Origin: Brachionus manjavacas
Taxonomy: Eukaryota > Rotifera > Eurotatoria > Ploima > Brachionidae
Assembly (NCBI GenBank): GCA_019054805.1
Contig: JAHQIY010000003.1
Location: forward strand, 2,170,001-2,234,000
DNA: 64,000 bases
Direction: 5' to 3'
Of the stretch, positions 11,487-25,639 are shown one piece after another. Each line of letters opens with the position of its first letter. Position 1 is the stretch's first letter. The translations under genes were made by a program, and so were the position numbers. Below the pieces are notes generated by a model. It was not told where the DNA came from, did not search any database, and was given only the letters and a program-made list of their open reading frames with translations.

Positions 11487-12652
11487 AATGTTCTAAAAAG
11501 GGAATGTTAGTTTTAATTGGTAGCTTAACATGTCAATACATGAGATGTTTTAATCAATAAATCAATTACGATTTAACTTATATCAACTATCAGGGATTGT
11601 CTTTTTAATTGGATGTATCAGCATGCTCAATGAAAACTTTAATCCAATTATTTTTCCATTCATGAAGAACTTTTAACCTCCTACATATAATTATAATAAA
11701 TTAAAAACGCTTAAAGAGATCAACTCTAACCGGATACCTTCACTATGTATTTTTTTGCCAGTAAAATACCATATTCGCCAGTCTATTAAAAAATTGTCAG
11801 ATTAAAACTGAATTTTTTTTTATGAATCCTTTATCAAATTATAAATTTAGAGAAATCTTTAATTACGCTTCTTTCTTATTTTGTTTTATTTTTTGTTAAT
11901 TTACTATGAATAAAAAAAAGCATCCTTTCAATAATTCTTAAAATATTATTTAAATCACTAAAAACCATTCATGAACACGATTATTGGGCTCACGAAAATA
12001 ATCGTTCTAAATACAAAAAAACTTTTAAAAAAATGTGATGAAGAATGGGAAAGTTTTCTTTAATTTTTTACCAAAACTCTAAATGCTCAAGTTTTAAATT
12101 GTACGCATATAATTCTCTTTCTTAGGTGTTTAAAATATCGTCAGCTATTATAACTGATAATGTGTCATTAAAATTAAATAATTAATTGTGCATTAGAACA
12201 ATATAATAAATTTACTAGAGAAATTTTTTCAATTTTAAATATATAATCAAATGCTTTAGTTCTCAAATATTTTAATCAAATTTTGATATCTTATATTCAA
12301 ATCAAATTTATTTTCATATTTAACTTGTAATAGAATAGACATTTCAACTGTTTTTTATTTTAGTTTGAATTTGGTTCCATTTGATTTCATCACTAATGAA
12401 TACTAAAAAATTAAACATCAAATTAAGATGCTTTAATAAAACAATCAAATAAATAAAAAACGTCTTTTTATTTTGTTAAAATAAAATTTAAAAATATAGA
12501 AATTAAAAGAACTCAAATGATTAATTAATTTGAAAAATTCTTTTTTTGTTTTGTTGAAAAAGAAATAAAAAAAAAGATTATTTTCTAATGAAATTAAATT
12601 TCTATGATTGAAGAGAGTTTAGATTGAGGAAATGATTTGATTTTTTAAGGTC
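11487..12652. other. AT-rich intergenic sequence; 3' flank shared by PV-repeat copies from about 12411
   Basis: No gene is seen in 11487-12410. From about 12411 the sequence matches the 3' flank of the other two PV-repeat copies (near 21815 on the same strand and 41765 inverted), so this part belongs to the duplicated unit. Confidence 0.5.
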
Positions 12653-13741
<1,089 letters not shown>

Positions 13742-14928
13742 TTTGCTTTAATAATTATTATATTTAATATTGAATTTTTTCCAAATATTATTTGTGTTTA
13801 AAGTAAAAATTATTCTCCTTTATATATTCATATTTATGCTTGATAAATTTCATCCATCATCATAGAAGCAAGGTTTGCATCTTTTATTTTTTAAGTATAT
13901 AATTCTAGAGATATTTTTATAATTATTTTTTTAACTATTTCTATGTTTATTTCAAACACAAATATTTAAATCTATTTTTTTTAAAAAAGCTAAAAGTATT
14001 ATTTGGGTACCAATTAGAAAGATTATACAGAAGTGACCATCGATTTCATCTCAAAATCGACTAATCTTTAACTCATCCACTTTTATCCGAATTTTTAAAA
14101 TGGCAAGATTTTTTTCTATTTTTAAATTATTGAATGAACCTAAATAAAAAAACAAAAAAATAAAAAAGAATTGAATTGAACATTTATTTTTTTATTTAAT
14201 GTAAACAAAGTTAAAAATACAATAGTCTTTTCGCTAATTATTAACCAGTTAAGAGTAAGCAAGCTCTACTCTTCACGCTCCTTGAGAGGCGCATGCGTGT
14301 CACTGATGATCTGCTGCCATCCTTTAGGTTCTGGGCTAGCTGCTCTAACTTGTCACGATTATTTTTTGTCATTAACTGGGCTGGTAAATATGCGATGGTG
14401 GCTTTCTTCATGCCTCGTTTTTTCGATGTTTTCTCTTTGATTTGATGAATTTGAGATCGTTACTGATGACTATTGCCAATGTTCTACGTGGTCCTCCTGG
14501 AAAGGTATTGGCGTTGGTGTTGAGAGAAAGAAGAGCATGGCTTTGTTTGCCGGGATGTTGACGTCCATGCGGGGTGTATGCCCGGGTACATGTCCTAGCT
14601 AATCGGTTTTGAGGCCGTTTACCTGAACAAGTCGTCGTTGCTAATTTTATTAAGATAGTGGATGCTGACTACCTGACCGAGTTGTGTCCGATAGAAGGCG
14701 TCAAGCTTATTGACTTCTGTCACTATGAGAGCCAACGTACCCACTATATGTCAGCAAAAGTTATAAGCATGCATTGTAGACATGGACAAGTCATTGCTTC
14801 GTGACTCAAACTTCTCGCCATGAGACCGAAGCCTTATTTATCGCAGATGATGCAAGCTCTCGTCTCCTAGCCAGCTACACTGAATCAACCAGAATTGAGC
14901 TTAAATTTTTTTGGGCCATTAAAATCGA
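13742..14928. other. Intergenic; GC-richer island at 14225-14905 with decayed coding look
   Basis: 13742-14224 is plain AT-rich DNA. 14225-14905 is clearly GC-richer than its surroundings. On the plus strand it contains a clean stretch near 14634-14805 reading VVVANFIKIVDADYL, then LIDFCHYESQRTHYM, then a TGA. Other frames carry further pieces, so frameshifts are likely. I do not recognise the protein. It could be a captured host-gene fragment or an old retroelement. Confidence 0.3.
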
Positions 14929-15305
14929 TTATTTATTTATTTATTATTTATTTGTTTTTTGTACAGAGCTAGGGCTCCTTCAGAATAAATTTAAAAAAAA
15001 TCAAAATCAAAATAAAATAAAAATTTAAGTAAATAAAATGAGATACAGTGCTGGAAATTAACTTGTCACATCACATCATATGATATCATTTGATATTAGA
15101 TCATATGATCTGATTTAAATATTTTTACAAATAGTAATTCAAATTAATTCACCTGATATTATCTGATATTTTCTGTTTCTGTTTCCATAAATTTTTAAGT
15201 TTAGATTATCACTCTCTTTTTTGTACCTAGAGAAGACTACTGAACACGACTTTTCAACTGATATCTTCATTTTCCATTTAATAAACCATTGTTCTAGTTC
15301 GTTGT

Positions 15306-16951
15306 GGTTATCCCTAAAACGCGGAAAATAAAACGCGGAAAATAAAACGCGGAATGCGGAAAGCGGAATGCGGAATTCCGCAAAAAAATACCAAAAAATG
15401 GGGCATTATTAAAAAATGTTTCCGCAAAAAAAACTACTAAAACGCGGAATTTCCGCATTTTAGTAGTTTTTTTAATTATTGCGGATAAAGTTCGCGGAAT
15501 TGGGCTGAAAAGAAAAAAATTAATATTAATCAATAAATATTATTATTTATTTTATAAACAACAATATGTATTTTTAATTATTTAAACTAGTTTAATTGTT
15601 TAAACATTTAAAGTCATATTTGCTACATAGCCATGATTTTGCTTTGCGAGATCTTTGATAACTATTGACCTTGGCACATTCAAAATGGTACCAAAATTTG
15701 CACATATCACATTCTATTGAATGTTCAAAACAAATCTCCGAACAAACAGGGCAACGGCAATGTATTTTTTTGTTGTTGATTAAACTAATCACAGTTTTCC
15801 AGGATGATTTATTAAAATATTTTTCCAAAAAACCAAAGTCAAGATCTTTAAGAAAGGCATCGCTTAATTTGGTATGGTCAGTAATAACCAAATTTACTTT
15901 GATTTTATATATTTCATCTATTAAACTATCTAAGATTTCGTCTCTGTTTTCTGTTTCCAATAATAAATCAGAAAGTAAACATCTCATATCGGGGAGTGTA
16001 CTAACAGACTGTGTACTAACAGGCTGTGTACTAACAGGCAGAAGAACCGAAACAGTATTTAAACTTGGGTCGATAGAATTAATTAAATGGCCTTTTTTTT
16101 ACGTCCGGTTAATCCTGAATTTTTAGATTTTGTCAAAGAAGTTAAATTCGGTATTTTATAATTGTTACTTATATCTAAACCATTTATTGAATGTACAGCA
16201 AGTATATGAAAACAAGAGCTTTTTTCTGGACAAGTACAACTCAGCTTAGGCAATAGCTTAACTTGGAAACAATTGTTCTTTTCATCTGTAACGAAATATA
16301 ATTTAAGACCAATGTCAAATTTAATTTTATCTTTTTCCACAAACCATAAAGCACGACTTATTTTAGAATTAAAACGACTTTTAAGCTCAAATGGCTTGTC
16401 AACAATTTCATTTTCGTCATCAGAAGTATCATCTGTTGTCATATCTTTTAATGTTGAACTAATTATCATTTAATTACCTGATCTTGGTCTAAATATTTTT
16501 GGATTATGATTGCCCTCAGCATGATTAAAACTCGTTAACATTTCTTCGGCTTCAGAATTTGTTAAGCGAAGATTTTTTTTTAGAAAAATATTCATTTTAT
16601 TCTCTTTTAAAAATTTTAGAATGTGGTTTGTTAATTTCTCTTATGTATAAGATGAAAATTTATTTTTTAAATAAAAGTTTTTTATTATATAATTTAAAGT
16701 TTTAGAACTCAAAACTAATTTAACATAGTATTATATTGTTATGAAAATTTATTCATTTAAATAAAATTTTTTATTTTCAGCCTAATTCCGCAAACTTTTT
16801 CCGCAATAATTTAAAAAACTACTAAAATGCGGAAATTCCGCGTTTTAGTAGTTTTTTTTGCGGAAACATTTTTTAATTATTCCCCATTTTTTGGTATTTT
16901 ATTGCGGAATTCCGCATTCCGCGTTTTATTTTCCGCGTTTTAGGGACAACC
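15306..16951 (-). mobile_element. SWIM-PHD DNA transposon nested in a LINE, 8-bp TSD
   Basis: Terminal inverted repeats of about 200 bp start GGTTATCCCTAAAACGCGG on the left and end CCGCGTTTTAGGGACAACC on the right. They contain nested GCGGAATTCCGC palindromes. The 8-bp sequence TTCGTTGT directly flanks both ends (15298-15305 and 16952-16959). Removing the element makes the host LINE continuous and matching the intact copy near 38690. The interior carries one transposon protein gene on the minus strand. Clear ends and target duplication make this the best defined element in the window. Confidence 0.9.
15592..16469 (-). pseudogene. SWIM-finger plus PHD-finger transposon protein, frameshifted
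   Basis: The N-terminal frame (16469-16083) has an acidic start, then a SWIM finger CTCPEKSSCFHILAVH. The C-terminal frame (15987-15592) ends in a PHD-like zinc finger: CRCPVC, CDMCKFWYHFEC, then WLCSKYDFKC. Both belong to one frame if a 1-base change in the T8 run at 16093-16100 is allowed; the sequence between them (INSIDPSLNTVSVLL) is open. No DDE catalytic block is visible inside the 1.65-kb element, so it is either a deleted derivative or encodes only an accessory DNA-binding factor. SWIM fingers are typical of MULE transposases. Inferred role: binding of transposon ends or chromatin. Confidence 0.65.
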
Positions 16952-18489
16952 TTCGTTGTGTAGTCTATTATTTATCTTATTTTCTAGGTTCCCCTTTTTG
17001 TTATAAATAAAGAATGTAATTAGATCACCTGCGAAAAGCAGAGAGTATTCATTATTGGTTTTGTTTCTTTTGGGGATGTCATTAATATATATACTAAATC
17101 TTTCTTAGAATCAATTAAATCAGAATTAGGATTAAAAATTGAAGATAAGAGCTCTCCGACGCATTTTCAAATTTGGGATTAAATTTAATTTTTTTTTCTC
17201 AAAAAGGTCTACTTGTTAGTGTTTTTTTTCCCGTCTTCTTGATAAAACTCAACCAATTTTGATTTCAGAAATTCCAAAATGTAGTTTCTAAATTTTTTAT
17301 TAACTGTTTTAAATAGCTCAAAGTTCAGAAGGACATTGGGTGGATTCTAAAAACTAAATACAACTAATTCATTATTCTTTCCTAAATTTATCTTTATTCA
17401 AAGAAGTTTGGAATTGAATTCCTCAATAGAACAATCTTGTTTAAATTCAATTTCTTCTTTAATTTAAATAGCTACATCAATTTCTTTCTTAATGCGTGGT
17501 TTTTTATGAACTGATAATTGTAAAAATCAAGATAAATATTTGCCTCACTCAAATACATCTTTAATTGATTGAGCAAAACAATATCGGGCCATTTTTGAGC
17601 TAAAAAATTTCCTAAGAGAGGAACCCTACTAGGTAAATGAAAACAATTCCATTGTGTATTTAATAACCTGTTTTTGTAGGAAATTTGGCTTGACAGATTT
17701 TTCTTCATTGTTTGTTTGAGTCTGACTGTTTTTGTATTAAATCGCTGTTGTTTTCATCTTAATTGAGTCTATATATTACTTTCTTGAATTACGCCATTTA
17801 GTTAACTGTTTTCCTTATCATTAGCTTGATCCTTTAGTTTTTTCGATTCAGCTGTTTGCGAATCGTCGGATTCTGAAACGCGCTTGATTTGCCTACTTGT
17901 TAGAAAATTGGTAACAAGGTATTTTGATGACTTTACAGATTGATTCCTAAATTTTATGAAATTTGAATAGTTTCTTTGTTCAGAATCGTTATTAAGATTA
18001 ACTGTTAGAACTGAAGTATGCATACTTTTTTGACTGAACTGTGACGACAAAAGAGATTCCTCATTTGTTGACTCGTTATTTAAGAACTGTGGAGTTTTGG
18101 TTAACATTTCCATTGTTTCTATTTGAGAAATTTTCTTCTTCTTCTTGAATCGCTAGTTCGCTATAATCGATTTAAGCCTCTCGGCTAAAGATCATTTCTG
18201 AGTCAAATGTTCTTTTTGATAAAAGTTTTTGCAAGCTTGGTTCTTAACAGGATATCTAGCAATTTGTGCCCTTCACCATTACAAAATAAGCAATTTTGTT
18301 TCTGTCCGGCAATTGAAATTACGGCCTTTAAACCTTATAACACTGTTTGAGCAGTCAAATTTCTAACTAACTGATCTGATTCTTTCGGGAGGAAATTTTT
18401 ATTGGAGATATAAAAAGGAAAATTTCTGGAGAAGTTATTTCTATCATGACAAATTTAAAAAATGCACAATTTTTGTTTCTGTCTTACCA

Positions 18490-19042
18490 ATCCACCAAAT
18501 ATTGAACTCTATATCTAAGAGAAAATTATTAAAAAGCTCAACATCTCAGTGATCAATGATAAAACACCAATATATAATTAATTTTAGACTGATTATTACG
18601 AAGTCCTAGAAATAAAAAATTGCAAAAATCCTGGAAAATAGCAACTTTAACCATGATCCAAAAGAATTTTTCTCCTAGTTAAGACCCTAATAACTATCGT
18701 CCAATTAGTATGATCAGTTGTTAGGTAACTTAGGAAGTAACTTAAACGAATTATTTACACTAGAATACATAATTTACTTTTTCTAGAGCATATAGGATTT
18801 AGAAAACATTGACGGACTGCAGATAATCTTTATTTTCTAATTCAAAAAGTATTAGAGTCTTCCAATCGGATGAAAAAAGTATGTTGTCTATATTGACATT
18901 TCTTAAGCTTTTGATAGAGTTTGGCACGATGGACTAATTTTATAAGCTAATTAAAATTAAACTACCTCCTTATATTATTTATTGGATAAGATCATCTCTG
19001 CATTTAAGATCTTTTACAGTAAATGTAAATGGTAATCTGTCG
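18490..19042 (+). mobile_element. LINE RT fragment, copy B (heavily decayed)
   Basis: Plus-strand sequence matches the RT N-terminal region of copies H and J: NNYRPISMISC, then SDEKSMLSILTF, then YKLIKIKLPPYIIYWIRSSL. There are many stops. It stops abruptly at 19042 where a tRNA-like sequence begins. It lies head-to-head with copy A (minus). Confidence 0.7.
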
Positions 19043-19115
19043 AGCTTATGGTGTAATGGTTCGATCAGCCGCTTTAAAAAGTGATTTAAGCAAAAGGTCG
19101 ATGGCTCGAATCCTC
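19042..19115 (+). tRNA. tRNA-like sequence, possibly a SINE head (degenerate)
   Basis: TGGTGTAATGG (A-box-like) and GGCTCGAATCC (one mismatch to the pol III B box GGTTCGANTCC) lie about 55 bases apart. I cannot draw a clean cloverleaf or anticodon arm, so a functional tRNA is unlikely. A tRNA-derived SINE head or chance match are the alternatives. Confidence 0.3.
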
Positions 19116-19429
19116 CTGGAGGAATTCAAAGTTAAAAAATGGAAAGTTTGCGGTTGAAAAAGTATCATCTTCACCAAAGGCTCTTCTGCAAGCGCGTAGG
19201 GCTAACTAAAACAGAAAAGCCAGAAAATATTTGGTATTATTGACCAGAGGACTGGTAAATAATACCGACCAACAGAGAAGCATGATACAGCCGATGATGC
19301 TGAAGCATTTCCGAAAAACAAAAGTTGTTCCATAAACACGTACTCAATCGCAAACATTGCAAAAAAGGGTTCAAAAAAACAGTATATTTTCGAAATCAAA
19401 TTTAATGAAGTGATCGTAAAGTTGATGTT

Positions 19430-20050
19430 TCAAACAACAAGAATTCAAGTCAACCGATCGAAGAAGAATCTCCTAGAATACCTTTGGCTTTAGCTGAAAA
19501 ATTATTGACTTCGGTAATTAGAGCAGAAAATGAAGATATTCAACCACCGACTGATAATCAAATTAATTAAATAATCAAAAGATCTGAAATTACTAGTGCT
19601 GGGCTGCTGGGCTCATGTCAATCGCAGTATTCAAAAAAACATCAAATCAATCAGCAAATGTCAAGCAGTTAACAATCGACGATATCAAACAAATTTTAAA
19701 GATTTTTTATCAAAAATTTTTTTTTAAATGCCATCAAATTTTTCAAAGAAAAGGAGGTAAATGAATATGGCTCATCAATTAAGAAGTTTTTAGGCTCCTT
19801 CCAAGATCAAAGATGTCAAGATGGACAAAACGGTTGGTTTGAAGGTAATGCCTCCGGGATGTCGTAAATAGACTCTAGAACAAGTAATACTCTAAAGTCT
19901 ATTCACGACAAAATCAAGATGGCTTTGGATAAAAAAATGTTTTGCTTGATACCTTTTTTGAATGAGTGTTCCAAGTGGATAATCGAGCGTTTTCCAACGT
20001 TTACTTTAACTGATCCACAAACGCACGAGGTCAAAGCGGTTTATCGATAA
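19430..20050 (+). pseudogene. MULE transposase remnant
   Basis: Near 19828-20048 the frame reads NGWFEGNASGM, stop, then a region aligned to the MULE TNxxxES block, and KMALDKKMFCLIPFLNECSKWI followed by RFPTFTLTDPQTHEVK. Layout and spacing match the WYxGxxxGxPSTNNxLE...IK segment after the catalytic core of FLYWCH/MULE-type proteins. The first half (19430-19650) is EES/PP-rich and broken by stops. Confidence 0.45.
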
Positions 20051-21814
20051 GATCCTTAATTTTTGTAATTTTTTCGCTAAGTATCGTTGATTATTGCAAA
20101 AAGCTTCTAATAGCTTCTAATCGCTTCTAAGCGTTACTTTATAGTTGATTTTTTTTGTTCTTAATTTTCATAATTTAATGGATTTTAAAATTTAATTTTT
20201 TTGAGAACTTATCGTACAAAATATTCGGATCACAGTAAAATAAAATAGTAATCTTAAAATTAGGGTTAAATTGTCATTATGTATTTTTTATTTGTTTTTT
20301 CAATAACCAAAAATATAGTTGATTGAAGAAAATACTACATTAGGTATAAACTTACTCTTCGTAATAATGCTATTCACTAGCGGGGAATGGTATTGAAAAA
20401 ACAATCCGCTTAAGTCTTTAATCATTTATTTTTATCTGTGCTTAGCTTTAAACACACCAGTCGGCATTATTTAGTTGGTTTTTTATTTATCAAAGCTTTA
20501 AAAATATCATAGTCAAAATCGAGTCAAGTCACTAGACAAAATTTTAAAATTTTAAAAAGTCATTTCAGAGACAAAAATAAAATTGGACTTCATTTATAAC
20601 TTCATGTTAAGACTAAAAACTCATGTGGCCACCTAAATTACCTCATGGAAAAATAAAAATTCGAAAATTAATATTGTTTTAAAAATGACTAATTTGCTAT
20701 TTTTATTTCAAATTCTTTGAAATGAATAAAAAAAAATTAAGTAAGATCAAATGATTTCAAAAGTCAGCGACTTGACAATCTATACTTTTGCGCAAGTAAT
20801 TAATAATATTTAAATTAATTTTTTAAATTGCTTAACTTGGTCGGGCTACTTTTTCTTCAGAATTGTAAAAGAGCATTAATCAAATATGTAGTGTTAGATT
20901 TAAGTTCGGCTTTTGGGTCTTTTTTTTAATTTAATTTATTTCCAAGATTTTATTACAAAGGAGCATTAGGTTGGTACCTTATAATCCAATAATTGAAATA
21001 AAAATCCAGTTAAAATGTTTTAGATTTAGCTTTTGACACGCTTTTGGACAAAAAACATCTCATCCGAACAAAAATATTTTAAATTTTGAATGCATGGTCT
21101 AAGATGTAAGATCACGCGATTAGATCAGCACCAAACACTGAAATTTTTTATTTAATGCCTTATCAAGATTCGGACTTAAAACGACTTAGAAAAACTTAGA
21201 AAAGCATCAAATGAATGCTCTCTCAGCTGGAAAAAGTTTGCGGCAACGTGACCAAACAAGCGATATCCCCTATTCTACAAAGCGACGACATGATTTAAAA
21301 AATTTTCGAAATTTAATTTCCACTGAAGAAAAAAAAAAGTCGAAAATGTCAAACAAACAATTTGACAAGTGTATCACAACTTCTTATCAACACCTAAATA
21401 TACAAATATTCCGCCTCCAATCTTTAACATAAATGATGTGAGTACAAATACCGAATACAATGAGTCTATTCATATTTATCATAATTAATACCTAAAAATT
21501 ACGTCAGGACTTTTTATTTTAATCTATATGTTAAGTATTTTTTTTGAGCGGAACGCTACAAAAGAAATTATTAATGCATTCATATGAATGAGATCTTTTT
21601 TAGATTTTCAGGTACCAAATAACTTCGATTCGCTAGTCAACTATTTTTAAAGAATGAGTGTAAATCACAAAAATTCGAAGTAATTCACTAAAAATCAAGG
21701 AAACAATGCTTTCCGGACTTCATGGGCTGATTTATATAACTAGTGATATTAAAAACAATGGTTCTATAAATGAGTTAAATTCCATTCATTATTCTGATCC
21801 ATTTATTAACTGAT
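20051..21814. other. AT-rich intergenic region without recognised gene
   Basis: No conserved protein, RNA or repeat end is seen. A 73-codon frame at 21211-21432 (Lys/Arg-rich) has no recognisable motif and no supporting structure. Confidence 0.4.
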
Positions 21815-23510
<1,696 letters not shown>

Positions 23511-23814
23511 TTTAACACCAATAAACTCATCGTGACGGAATCAGCTTTAGAAGGTCTTTAATTAATTATTGAAAAAAAGTTTTTTTGGATATATATTTGT
23601 TTCAATTAAATCAAATAAGGTGTCAAAGAGACAAAACAGTCACTATCTTAATCATATTTGACATTAGTTAATTTAATTGTACTAACAAAAAAAAATTGAC
23701 ACTAACATCAGTAATTTTGCTCTCGAAAATATTATTTTTGTTGTTTAAAAATTTTATACGCGGAAAATTTTCCTATTTCTTATTTAATCCATTTATCCTA
23801 TTTTTAAAAATATA

Positions 23815-25159
23815 AATAAAATAGGCAGCCTAGGTAAGTCAGAGCCACCACGATAAATTCTAGGAATGAGTACATTAACCTTATCTCCTAAATCGAATTC
23901 TAAAGTTCGTATATTTCTTTTCTTATTATGTTTTTCTTCCATTTTTTTTGCAGCTGTCTCTTGGTTTAAACTTACTAATTTACGAGTATTAGTTATTGGC
24001 TCTACCGGTTCAACTTCCTGTTTGACTACTTGTCCGACAATAATTTCTTTTTCTACTTCTTTATACTTTCATAACTTGTCTCAACAAACTTTTTTTCATT
24101 ACCTAAATTTAGTTTACAATTCAAAACTATTTTATATGGCATATGATTAGTTGATATAAAAAATACAGGTAAATTTTAATGGATTAATTGAATAGTTTGC
24201 TAATTGAAAATTACTTACATGAACTTTGTTGTGTATTTAGATTGAACATTATTTTTGGTAGTAAACTAACCCAATCGTTTGTGTTAAATTGATCCATCAT
24301 CACTGCCAACATTCTTTCCACTGTTGCATTTGATTGCTCAACTAAGCCTTGGCTCTGAGGATGTCGAGGTCTTCCATAGATTATTTTACATCGTAAGAGT
24401 TAATTAAATTTCTAATTAAAGCGTTTTTAAATTCGGTACCGTTATCCGATTGAAAATTAAATGGCAAACCAACAACACCAAAAACAACACCATCACCTAC
24501 CTCTTCCGCACATTTATGATCTTGAGCCCATAAAAATTGAATTTACTAAAGTGGTCAATCACATGAGAAATCCAACTATAAATACGACCGAATCGAGTAC
24601 AAGGTTTATGCCGCATGTCGATTTGCATTCTTGATAAAAAATCACTTGTTCGAATTGCTTTTATACGAGATTGAATAATTTGAACTTGTTTTAAGTTACA
24701 TATTGGACAAAACTTGATGAAATTTATTAAAACAATTCTAGGTATACCATAAAAACGTTAGTAATATTTTTGTTCCATTTAGTTAATACCGACGTGTCGT
24801 CGTTGTACAGAATGCAAATCATATAAAATGTCGAAAAAGTTTTCTTGAACAGCGACTTGTAGGTTTAATTCTTGTTTTCTTCTCTTGAATTATTGATAAA
24901 GCTTTGGTCCGTTTTCGGTTAATTGTATATTGAATTGTTGCTTTTTGTCATGAAATCTTTTATTTGGATCAGGATTCGGCATCGAATTATCCAAGTATTT
25001 CATAATTGTGCCATATTTTTCTTGGGTTATAATTATTCAAGTTGAATCTTCTTTTTCTGTGTATTGTTTTAGAAATTGTTCAAAGGCTTCTAAATTGGCC
25101 TCTCGACGGGCAGATTCAATCTCTTGAACAGCTTGTTCGGTTGAAATAGAATCACTCAT
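23815..25159 (-). pseudogene. Retroelement/KRBA2-like integrase gene, decayed
   Basis: From ATG at 25159 the frame runs MSDSISTEQAVQEIES..., with an HHCC zinc-binding region (LHSVQRRHVG ... KFCPICNLKQ). A core Asp region follows (MQIDMRHKPC, VIDHFSKFNF), then GRPRHPQSQGLVEQSN, the Glu-containing block of DDE integrases. The C-terminal part near 23830-23900 reads FDLGDKVNVLIPRIYRGG, typical of KRBA2-like integrase proteins. At least four in-frame stops (TGA, TAA, TAA, TAA) in the first 130 codons, plus later frameshifts, make it dead. No long terminal repeats are visible around it. Confidence 0.75.
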
Positions 25160-25429
25160 TTTTAAAAATTAATTCAAAGTAAAAAAAAAAGAAAAATAAT
25201 TTGTAAATTTGCTACTTGATTTGCAAATGATATTATGCAATTTGTGAATTTGACAAAAAATTTGTAAATATTTATAGTTTGCATATGAAAGGTATAAATT
25301 TTTATTTTGTATAGAGAAATTTGCAAATTGTATAGAACATATTCATCTACCAATCTTGCAATCAGTGGTAGTGAATAGTAAAGACTTTTATAAAATATTT
25401 TTCATTTATACCAGAGAGACGATCAGTTA

Positions 25430-25625
25430 TTGATTCAAACTTTTACCTTTTTCCAAACTCTGAGAAACCAGTACAATTTGTAGGATAGATCTGATTGCAT
25501 TGTTTTGGATAAATTGAAGTTTATGGAGATTGGAATCAGAGAGGATATTTATAGTTGGGAAGGAGTTGTCTTTGATTGATCCGATCAGGTTCTTGAAAAT
25601 AATACTTAGGGTAGAATGGCTTCAG
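25430..25625 (-). mobile_element. Short LINE 3' coding remnant (different family)
   Basis: Minus-strand reading gives FKNLIGSIKDNSFP, then LHKLQFIQNNAIRSIL. The KLQxIQNxAxRxI pattern is the conserved stretch downstream of RT in Jockey/CR1-type LINEs. No ends are recognisable. Confidence 0.5.
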
Positions 25626-25639
25626 AGTTTAGAAGCAAG

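Larger units (their letters stand above)
14929..18470 (-). mobile_element. Non-LTR retrotransposon (Jockey/CR1-like), internally deleted, copy A
   Basis: Going 5' to 3' on the minus strand: an ORF1 remnant (about 18470-17802; C-terminal part 103 codons), the start of an APE-type endonuclease (17708-17472), a linker, then a jump into the end of the RT palm (YINDIPKRNKTNNEYSLLFAGD near 17090) and the thumb. The 3' signature CTGAAGGAGCCCTAGCTC-type lies at 14961-14995 with a (TTTA)n tail. About 700 nt of RT between the linker and YINDIP are missing compared with the copy at 37.6-39.5 kb. The FADD catalytic box reads FAGD. About 110 bp near 15050-15160 is foreign. A SWIM-PHD transposon interrupts it at 15306-16951. 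Confidence 0.8.

Noticed and set aside
23866-24150. Plus-strand 94-codon frame with a hydrophobic segment
   Set aside because: The opposite strand reads as the conserved integrase C terminus (FDLGDKVNVLIPR), so this is a shadow.
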